Positions 1-4,882 of a DNA stretch of 11,617 nucleotides are shown here, piece after piece. The stretch's first letter is position 1, and every line of letters begins with the position of its first letter. Both the position numbers and the translations under genes were made by a program. Origin of the DNA: JBJFGR01 sp051892875 (GTDB lineage Bacteria > Pseudomonadota > Gammaproteobacteria > Enterobacterales > Succinivibrionaceae); NCBI GenBank assembly GCA_051892875.1, contig JBJFGR010000084.1, positions 1-11,617 of the forward strand. The letters run 5' to 3'. The notes beneath the pieces are model-generated. The model was not told the origin of the DNA. It saw only the letters and a program-made list of their open reading frames with translations, and ran no database searches.

Positions 1-333
1 ATATTGTTTATCATAAGATAATGCATCATAAACCATAACTCTAATAAGCATTTCACTATCAATTTTTGTTTGATTTTCAATACCAAATTGAATACAAAAT
101 GTAGCGTTTTCATCTTCTTTTATGATGACATCTTTTAAAATATCGCGATATCTAGTTTTGCTTTCTACTGCTTGTCCTGATTTTTCAATAATAGCATTAA
201 TTTCAGTGTTTAAATCTTTTAAAGAATCAGGTTTAACTATTTTTTGGCCTCCATAAATGCCTACATTAATCGCATCAGCAAATCGTTCAGGATTTGATAG
301 TAATTTTTTTGATAAAATATCAATTTGCCCCAT
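1..333 (-). CDS. Rpn/PD-(D/E)XK nuclease-family (transposase-like) protein, N-terminal part
   Basis: This minus-strand frame stays open for 111 codons and runs off the left edge, so only the N-terminus is seen. It starts at ATG 331-333 behind a good AAAAGGAG ribosome site. The protein begins MGQIDILSKKLLSNPERFAD and contains an 'ERFADAIN' segment, an 'RYRDIL' segment near residue 65, and 'FGIENQ' near residue 85 followed by 'MLIRVMVYDALSYDKQ'. The spacing of RD, then GIENQ, then R-x-M-x-YDA-x-Y matches the Rpn recombination-promoting nuclease / putative transposase group (PD-(D/E)XK fold) common in gut bacteria. In that family the Asp of RD and the Glu of GIENQ would be the nuclease core. Known members such as RpnA are DNA endonucleases that stimulate RecA-independent recombination. 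The activity here is inferred, and the C-terminal half is not in the window, so intactness cannot be judged. Confidence 0.72.
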   Translation of the reverse strand, partial: MGQIDILSKKLLSNPERFADAINVGIYGGQKIVKPDSLKDLNTEINAIIEKSGQAVESKTRYRDILKDVIIKEDENATFCIQFGIENQTKIDSEMLIRVMVYDALSYDKQY

Positions 334-409
334 ATTAACTCCTTTTCATATGTAAGATATTTTATTAATGGTTTTATATTTTATACTTAAGAAATATAAA
401 TCGGCGAAA

Positions 410-438
410 ACTATACATGTTTTTAATATAATTATCAA
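410..438 (-). promoter_or_regulatory. Putative sigma70 promoter of the Rpn-like gene
   Basis: On the minus strand, TTGATA (433-438) is followed after exactly 17 nt by TATAGT (410-415); each box matches 5 of 6 consensus positions. Transcription would start near position 403 and give a leader of about 70 nt before the ATG at 333. This is the best promoter match in the left intergenic region, although AT-rich DNA raises the chance of a random hit. Confidence 0.5.
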
Positions 439-484
439 TAAATATTTTTAAAAATTATAAAAAAATGAAAAAACACAAAGATAA

Positions 485-520
485 AGGATAAAATATAAAG
501 ATTTATAGTGATTTTATCCT
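485..520. repeat. Inverted repeat, 10-bp perfect arms
   Basis: AGGATAAAAT (485-494) is the exact reverse complement of ATTTTATCCT (511-520), with 16 nt between. The spacer itself contains a small ATAAA/TTTAT dyad (495-506). No T-run follows on the plus strand, so it is not a convincing terminator. It could be an operator or a structured RNA leader element; its role is unknown. Confidence 0.5.
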
Positions 521-668
521 ATAAAATACCAATTAAATAGTGTAAAATTCTCAATTTTTGCCCATAACTATGCACGAAGAGTCATTTTAAATATATATCA
601 CAAACTCCATGTACACTAACGGTCTTGTAAGACATTATCATTTTGATATTAAAAATAGCACTTATAAA

Positions 669-690
669 ATTTTCAACCATGGTTGAAAAT
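669..690. promoter_or_regulatory. Perfect 22-bp palindrome, possible operator
   Basis: The 11-nt half-site ATTTTCAACCA (669-679) is mirrored without mismatch by its reverse complement at 680-690, so the two halves abut at the centre with no spacer. The inner core is CAACCATGGTTG. It lies about 120 bp upstream of the 85-aa gene and immediately downstream of a weak TATAAA box. A gapless perfect dyad of this size is what a homodimeric repressor site looks like, but I recognise no specific regulator. Confidence 0.45.
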
Positions 691-809
691 AATATATAGA
701 TAAAATTAACGTAAAATATATACATGCTCTGAAAATAATAGATAATCGGAGCAGAAGAGAATATTTAAAAAGTTTTTATTAAGCTACATTTTTATATAAG
801 GAAATTAAA

Positions 810-1067
810 ATGGGTAAGTATAGTTCACATAGTTCGTATCGTTCAACAAGCACAGGCTACAGCAAAACAACTCATGGTTCAGCATCTGGTAGTCACGGTT
901 GCAGTTATTCAGCAAATTATCGCACAGGTAATTCAAATTGTCAGACAGCTTATGTTCATCGTGAAAGCAGTTACAATCCATCAACAGGCACAACATCACG
1001 TTTAACATATGGATCTGATGGTCGTGGTCATAGCTTTACTTACCATGGTACATATACTAAAAAGTAG
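810..1067 (+). CDS. Small Ser/Thr/Gly/Tyr-rich protein of unknown function
   Basis: I do not recognise this 85-aa protein. It starts at an ATG preceded by AAGGAA (798-803) with 6 nt spacing, and a strong terminator follows at 1100, so it looks like its own transcription unit. About 62% of residues are Ser (19), Thr (13), Gly (11) or Tyr (10). There are 6 His, 2 Cys, 9 Lys/Arg and only one Asp and one Glu, so it is basic and probably disordered. No signal peptide or membrane segment is present. All five Arg codons are CGT or CGC, unlike the lipoprotein gene just downstream, where 5 of 7 Arg codons are AGA. That points to high expression or a separate origin. The C-terminal half carries repeated 'TYG/TYH/TYT'-like steps. 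A role as a nucleic-acid-binding, coat-like or metal-binding small protein would be speculation. Confidence 0.7.
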   Translation: MGKYSSHSSYRSTSTGYSKTTHGSASGSHGCSYSANYRTGNSNCQTAYVHRESSYNPSTGTTSRLTYGSDGRGHSFTYHGTYTKK

Positions 1068-1099
1068 CATAAGATAGACTTCTCTTTTTTACTATGGAT

Positions 1100-1156
1100 A
1101 AATCCTTCATTCTAACAGTCTTGGTTTTATGTTAGTTAGTGGAGGATTTTTTTTAT
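1100..1156 (+). terminator. Rho-independent terminator after the small gene
   Basis: AAATCCTTCA (1100-1109) pairs with TGGAGGATTT (1140-1149), 10 bp with one G-U pair. After a small internal loop, CTAACA (1112-1117) pairs with TGTTAG (1130-1135). The stem runs directly into eight T residues (1147-1154). It separates the 85-aa gene from the lipoprotein cluster. Confidence 0.75.
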
Positions 1157-1204
1157 ATTAATTTCATAAGAACAATTAAATAAAAATACTAGTTAGACAT
1201 ATTT

Positions 1205-1717
1205 ATGAAAATATCATTATTGTTTGTATTGAGTTTTGTGTTATGTATATGTTTGTCTTCATGTGCAAAGACAAAGAGATATGAATCCCATGAAACTGTT
1301 GTTGTTGATTCATCAATTCGTAAAAAAGTAACGGATGATTTAAGCACAATAGATTTTGATAATGTTATTCTTACTATATTTCATGATAGTGATGAATCGT
1401 ATATTGATCAATCAGTAAATGTAAAGACTGAAATTATAATAGATAACAAGGATAAATATATTATTAACCTTAATGAATATATTAATATTACCATTCCTCC
1501 TGGAGAACATGCTTTTGTTATAAATTATCTTGGTTCGTCAGATGAATTGTTAAGTTCTGTAAAAAACTTAGTATTGTTTAGAAAAAACAGACATTATTAT
1601 TTTCAAACAAAGAGAAGTGAAAAAAATCGAGCTCTATCTTGGTATGTTCCATATATTTTTACAGGTGTATCTAAAAATGAAGCAATCTACAGAGTCTTAA
1701 GTTTTAAAAAGAAATAA
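1205..1717 (+). CDS. Putative lipoprotein 1, DUF2846-like pattern
   Basis: This 170-aa protein has a classic lipoprotein signal peptide: MKIS, a hydrophobic run, then the lipobox LSSC with the acylated Cys at residue 20. It is therefore expected in the inner or outer membrane facing the periplasm. The mature part has one segment like its two downstream neighbours: 'IIIDNKDKYIINLNEYINITIPPGEHAF' in pieces around residues 76-104, then 'NRHYYFQT' near residue 127. A DG/DN turn, then PxGxH, then YY is the pattern I associate with DUF2846-like lipoproteins, but this is the most diverged of the three. The start is fixed by the signal peptide and by an in-frame TAG just upstream; no clear ribosome site is seen. 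It is the first gene of an apparent three-gene operon. Function is unknown. Confidence 0.75.
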   Translation: MKISLLFVLSFVLCICLSSCAKTKRYESHETVVVDSSIRKKVTDDLSTIDFDNVILTIFHDSDESYIDQSVNVKTEIIIDNKDKYIINLNEYINITIPPGEHAFVINYLGSSDELLSSVKNLVLFRKNRHYYFQTKRSEKNRALSWYVPYIFTGVSKNEAIYRVLSFKKK

Positions 1718-1729
1718 GGAGAAACTGCA

Positions 1730-2284
1730 ATGAGATTTAAAAATATTTTACCATTATTTTTGTTAATTATGTCGTTGGCATTAACATCAATGGGATGTGC
1801 AGGGAAAAATATTCTTGTATATGAATCAATTGAAACAGAAAATAAGACCAAGCAATTTTTACCACCATCTGAAGGTATGGCCGGTTTATATTACGTTTCA
1901 ACAGGAAATTCAAAAGAGATCAATAGTTTATATATTGATGGTTTGAAAGTAGCATCCTTAACAGATTGTACATACATATATACAGAATTACCACTCGGAA
2001 CTCATAATATAGCTACTGATACAGATTTTAAGGATGTAGATTTTACGGAAAACAAGAATTATTATCTATATATATATTATGGTGTTATTGGTCCAGAAGC
2101 ATTATCATATTTTATTAATAGGCCGATGGAAGCAACGATTAATTATGCGATAAGAAAGGCAACGACTTGTAAAATTTTATACGATAAAGAAGTTCGTAAT
2201 GAAACAGTGCAAGTAGTTAAAGATGAACACATACCATTAATAAAAAGTAATATTTTAAGGTTTAAGCAAATTGTTTCAAATTAG
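1730..2284 (+). CDS. Putative lipoprotein 2, DUF2846-like
   Basis: This 184-aa protein begins with MRFKN and a hydrophobic stretch ending in the lipobox TSMGC, with the lipidated Cys at residue 23. It starts 12 nt after the previous stop, with AAGGAG overlapping that junction, so the two genes are probably co-transcribed and translationally close. The mature domain reads 'PPSEGMAGLYYV', 'LYIDGLKVASL', 'TYIYTELPLGTHNI', 'NKNYYLYI'. These blocks align with those of the third lipoprotein (PSE..AG.Y, IDG..V..L, TY.Y...P.G.H.I, NYY), which shows the two are paralogues. DUF2846 domains are small beta-rich domains of unknown function in bacterial lipoproteins. No partner can be named from the sequence. 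Confidence 0.8.
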   Translation: MRFKNILPLFLLIMSLALTSMGCAGKNILVYESIETENKTKQFLPPSEGMAGLYYVSTGNSKEINSLYIDGLKVASLTDCTYIYTELPLGTHNIATDTDFKDVDFTENKNYYLYIYYGVIGPEALSYFINRPMEATINYAIRKATTCKILYDKEVRNETVQVVKDEHIPLIKSNILRFKQIVSN

Positions 2285-2309
2285 TTGTTTAACACAAAAA
2301 GGTCATAAA

Positions 2310-2825
2310 ATGAAATTTATAAAATTAATAACTCTCTTATTATTTGCTATTTGTTTGTCTACAGGTTGTACAGCTAAAGTAAATAAAAACCTTTTAGATA
2401 CTGATGAAAATGATCTAATTTCTAAAAAATTTGATAATCCAAGTGAGCAGAATATAGCAGGTATTTATATTTATCGTTTAAAACAATCATTTTTGGGTGC
2501 TACAACATATAACAGATATCTTTATTGGATGAATATTGATGGTAGACGTGTTAGTTTCTTAGCACCAAGAACATATGTTTATGTTAAAATCCCAGAAGGA
2601 GAACATACCATAGAAGTGTCTGTTGATGATTTTCAGGAATATAAAACATCCACATTTACCACAACTTTTAAAGGTGGGCAAAATTACTATGTAGAAGTGG
2701 ATCCTTCATGGAATATTGATTATACAATTCCGATAAAAGAAGTTGATGAAGAAGTTGGTAAAAAGAATATAGTTGGCAATAAGTGCAAAAAAATAAAGGC
2801 TTCAAATATTCAATTTATAAAGTAA
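2310..2825 (+). CDS. Putative lipoprotein 3, DUF2846-like
   Basis: I place the start at ATG 2310 (171 aa). It is preceded by AAAAAGG with good spacing and opens directly into a lipoprotein signal peptide (MKFIKLITLLLF, lipobox LSTGC, Cys at residue 20). An in-frame ATG at 2271 would add 13 polar residues and overlap the previous gene, which is less likely. The mature part is the best DUF2846 match of the trio: 'AGIYIYRLKQ' (about residues 50-59), 'MNIDGRRVSFL' near 80, 'TYVYVKIPEGEHTIEV' near 95, 'GGQNYYVEVD' near 125. Those proteins typically have 'iYvyR', 'vDG', 'PGxH' and 'YYv' in this order. The gene lies 25 nt after lipoprotein 2 and ends the cluster before a strong terminator. Function unknown. 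Confidence 0.82.
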   Translation: MKFIKLITLLLFAICLSTGCTAKVNKNLLDTDENDLISKKFDNPSEQNIAGIYIYRLKQSFLGATTYNRYLYWMNIDGRRVSFLAPRTYVYVKIPEGEHTIEVSVDDFQEYKTSTFTTTFKGGQNYYVEVDPSWNIDYTIPIKEVDEEVGKKNIVGNKCKKIKASNIQFIK

Positions 2826-2902
2826 TTTAATCTAAATAATTTTAAGCAAAAAAATACCTTGTATTTGTATAAGATAACATGTACAAAATCATAAAAATTT
2901 TT

Positions 2903-2943
2903 ATAATCAATATTTTTATGCTTAAAAATATTGATTATTTTTT
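2903..2943 (+). terminator. Strong Rho-independent terminator after the lipoprotein cluster
   Basis: TAATCAATATTTTTA (2904-2918) pairs perfectly with TAAAAATATTGATTA (2923-2937). One more A-T pair outside makes 16 bp around a 4-nt loop (TGCT), followed by six T residues. The stem is AT-rich, as expected in this genome. It should isolate the lipoprotein genes from the CARF gene downstream. The stem is near-symmetrical, but A-richness on the other side gives it weaker support as a minus-strand terminator. Confidence 0.75.
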
Positions 2944-2971
2944 CTGATAAAAAGGAGGTTTAGATTATAAT
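2942..2971 (+). promoter_or_regulatory. Possible promoter of the CARF gene
   Basis: A perfect TATAAT (2966-2971) lies about 100 bp upstream of the CARF start, with a weak -35 (TTCTGA, 2942-2947) at 18 nt inside the tail of the preceding terminator. The leader would be about 95 nt. The spacer holds AAAGGAGG (2951-2958), a strong Shine-Dalgarno-like sequence with no proper reading frame behind it, only ATG-TTA-TTA-TAG at 2970-2981. Promoter and mini-frame overlap, so at most one is functional. Confidence 0.35.
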
Positions 2972-3002
2972 GTTATTATAGTTAGTACCACATATTTTAA
3001 AT

Positions 3003-3042
3003 ATTGTATTGATGACTATTATATTAATGATTGTATTGATGA
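3003..3042 (+). repeat. Three short direct repeats in the CARF gene leader
   Basis: ATTGTATTGATGA occurs at 3003-3015 and again, identically, at 3030-3042. A copy with two mismatches (ATTATATTAATGA) sits between them at 3018-3030. The repeats lie 31-70 bp before the CARF start codon, downstream of the possible TATAAT. They could be a regulator-binding array or chance in AT-rich DNA. Confidence 0.5.
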
Positions 3043-3072
3043 TATATCATTTAGTTTGTAAGGAAATATTGA

Positions 3073-4452
3073 ATGAAAAAAGATATTTTATTATCAGTAA
3101 TAGGCTTATCACCTCAAGTAATAACTGAAACACTTTATGGTATATATAAAAGTGAACCAGATCATTTTCCGAGTGAGATATATATAATAACAACTCAAAT
3201 CGGTGCTCAGAAGATTGAAAAAGATCTAATAGATAGTGGTATATTAAAAGATTTCTTTAATGAATATGAATTGCCTCCTATTAAACAAGATAACATTCAT
3301 ATAAAGATCATTGCTGATTCAAAAGGTAATGCGATAGATGATGCTCGTAATAAGGAAGAGCAAGAAGTTATTGCAGATTTTATTTATAAAGAAGTTAAGA
3401 GTCTTACAGATGCTATTGATAAAGATGGTAATGTAAAATATAGAATTCATGCATCATTAGCAGGTGGTAGAAAAACGATGACATATCTTCTAGGTTCAGT
3501 AATGTCATTGTTAGGAAATCATGAAGATAAACTTAGTCATGTTTTAGTGAGTGAAGGTTACGAATCTACATCATTTTATTATCCATCAAAAAAATCTAAA
3601 ATCATACAAGCAATGATAAACAAACAAATAGTTGAATTAGATTTAAAAGATGCTATTGTTGAATTATCAGAGATACCATTTATTAGATTACGTACAATTT
3701 TGCAGAATACTGATAATTTTTTATCAACCTACAATGATGCAGTTAATAAAATTAATTATGCACTATCATTAAAGAAAGAAAATTTGATATTAGGATTAAA
3801 TTCAGATTTATGTCAATTGAATATTAATAATGAATATACTGTAAAGTTATCTCCCTTAAATTTTGCTTTTTATCGAATGAATTTAGAAAATCTTAAAAGG
3901 AAAGAGACTTATATAAAACCATCAAAAAATATTAATTCAATTAGTTCTAATTATCAATATATAGCTAATATGTATAAAACCATATTTGAATTTACCCCTA
4001 TTGTAAATCCAAATATAAAGAAGAAACTTATTTGCAGAATAAATGAAATTTTTGAAGAAAACAGTGAAATTAAAAGATGTAAGAATGAAGATTTTCTTGT
4101 TGATATAGTTGATTTAGCAAATAAATTATATGCTGATGATTTATTAGAACGAGAAAAGCATGTTGTGACTATTGAATGTTGTTCTTCTGATGATCGTCCT
4201 AAATCTTATGAAGTTCAACATCCTTATAGCCAGAAGGAATTAGGGAAATTAGGTAGAAATCCAAAATTTGTAGATAGTCAAATACAATATTGGAAAAATA
4301 GAATCAGGGAAATTAATGCGACAATTCGTAAAGAAGTATCCTGTAAAGAACTTGCAGATTTTTATACAATATCAAGCAATATCGATGTAAAAATCAATAT
4401 ATTAGCTGAAAATATCATTGTTGATGATGTACCTTTCACTGAATTAGGTTAA
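3073..4452 (+). CDS. CARF-domain protein, CRISPR-associated NE0113 family (Csm6-like / ring nuclease)
   Basis: This 459-aa protein opens with a CARF domain, a Rossmann-like sensor of cyclic oligoadenylate made by type III CRISPR complexes. Motifs in order: 'GLSPQVITETLYGI' (11-24), 'IITTQIGAQ' (38-46), 'AIDDARNKEEQ' (87-97), 'HASLAGGRKTM' (126-136), 'LSHVLVSEGYES' (154-165), 'FYYP' (168-171). The AGGRKTM and LSHVLVS blocks identify the NE0113 group (TIGR02584/PF09623), which RefSeq often names CRISPR-associated ring nuclease Csm6. Family-like segments continue with 'EIPFIRLR' (200-207), 'VKLSPLNFAFYR' (257-268) and a C-terminal 'REINATIRKE' (412-421). I find no HEPN R-X4-6-H: the two C-terminal His residues have Arg at R-X2-H and R-X7-H only. 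RNase activity like classical Csm6 is therefore doubtful, and cyclic-nucleotide degradation or regulation is likelier. AAGGAA (3060-3065) supports the start. No cas gene or CRISPR array is in the window. Confidence 0.85.
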   Translation: MKKDILLSVIGLSPQVITETLYGIYKSEPDHFPSEIYIITTQIGAQKIEKDLIDSGILKDFFNEYELPPIKQDNIHIKIIADSKGNAIDDARNKEEQEVIADFIYKEVKSLTDAIDKDGNVKYRIHASLAGGRKTMTYLLGSVMSLLGNHEDKLSHVLVSEGYESTSFYYPSKKSKIIQAMINKQIVELDLKDAIVELSEIPFIRLRTILQNTDNFLSTYNDAVNKINYALSLKKENLILGLNSDLCQLNINNEYTVKLSPLNFAFYRMNLENLKRKETYIKPSKNINSISSNYQYIANMYKTIFEFTPIVNPNIKKKLICRINEIFEENSEIKRCKNEDFLVDIVDLANKLYADDLLEREKHVVTIECCSSDDRPKSYEVQHPYSQKELGKLGRNPKFVDSQIQYWKNRIREINATIRKEVSCKELADFYTISSNIDVKINILAENIIVDDVPFTELG

Positions 4453-4476
4453 GAAATAAAAAATATTAAGGATAAG

Positions 4477-4561
4477 TGGTACCCAAGATGGGAATCGAAC
4501 CCATACGCATTGCTGCACTACCACCTGAAGATAGCGTGTCTACCAATTTCACCACTTGGGC
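4477..4561 (-). tRNA. leuT-like tRNA-Leu(CAG): tRNA-Leu (anticodon CAG)
   Basis: The minus strand folds as a class II tRNA of 85 nt. The acceptor GCCCAAG pairs with CTTGGGT (one terminal G-T), followed by discriminator A and an encoded CCA at 4477-4479. The D-arm has GGTAGAC. The anticodon stem CTATC/GGTAG encloses loop TTCAGGT, giving anticodon CAG (plus positions 4525-4527), which reads CUG. A 13-nt variable region holds a GCA/TGC mini-stem, and the T-arm ATGGG-TTCGATT-CCCAT is canonical. The long variable region and D-arm match bacterial tRNA-Leu. Its 3' end faces the CARF/lipoprotein block, the side on which tRNA-targeting integrases insert DNA. Confidence 0.95.
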
Positions 4562-4882
4562 ATAAAATACTTATTAATAGCTTTATAGACGTTTATATTA
4601 CTACTTTTTGCTTTTTTTCTCAAAAAATTTAAATTTCTATAAATTAAAATTTTTTCAAAAAAACTAAATTTTTATAAAGTCAATTAAAAAAAATATTATT
4701 TTTTTTGTTTTATTGTTGACTTTTTACTATCCCCAATTATATTAACAAAAATAGTGAATTTCTTTTTCTTGACTTTTTCATTTTTTTTTAATTTAATATT
4801 TTTTGAAAACGATGTCAAAAATTATTAAATATTTATATACCATTATTTTTAAAGATAAAATAACACCATCTATAAAAATCGG
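4562..4882. other. T-rich non-coding gap between tRNA-Leu and nhaC
   Basis: About 320 bp with long T runs on the plus strand (A runs on the minus) and very few G/C. Apart from the tRNA promoter it holds two copies of TTGACTTTTT on the plus strand, at 4716-4725 and 4769-4778. The first has TATTAA (4740-4745) 18 nt further on and so resembles a promoter, but no plus-strand gene follows. The weak hairpin AAAAAT-AGCCG-ATTTTT at the nhaC stop (about 4875-4891) is the only terminator-like element seen for nhaC. Confidence 0.5.
4595..4623 (-). promoter_or_regulatory. Putative promoter of tRNA-Leu
   Basis: On the minus strand, TTGAGA (4618-4623) precedes TAATAT (4595-4600) by exactly 17 nt, 5/6 and 4/6 matches to sigma70 boxes. 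Initiation would fall near 4588 and leave a short leader of about 27 nt for RNase P to remove, a typical tRNA arrangement. Confidence 0.45.

Larger units (their letters stand above)
334..809. other. Non-coding region between divergent genes
   Basis: This stretch of about 475 bp separates the minus-strand Rpn-like gene from the plus-strand 85-aa gene. All frames are broken by stops and no RNA gene is recognisable. It holds the promoter for the Rpn-like gene (410-438), a 10-bp inverted repeat (485-520) and a perfect 22-bp palindrome (669-690). For the gene at 810 I see only a weak promoter candidate: TATAAA at 663-668 with a poor -35 (TTTTGA, 641-646), which would put the start of transcription inside the palindrome. 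Confidence 0.6.

Noticed and set aside
805..1008. Minus-strand Cys-rich 67-aa frame overlapping the small Ser-rich gene
   Set aside because: It has no ribosome site, while the plus-strand frame has AAGGAA, a correctly placed terminator and biased codon use. It is an antisense shadow.
2271..2309. Upstream ATG start for lipoprotein 3
   Set aside because: It would add polar residues before the signal peptide and overlap the previous gene. ATG 2310 has a ribosome site and starts the signal peptide directly.
3700..4452. HEPN RNase motif in the CARF protein
   Set aside because: No Arg lies 5-7 residues before either C-terminal His (only R-X2-H and R-X7-H), so the canonical R-X4-6-H is absent.
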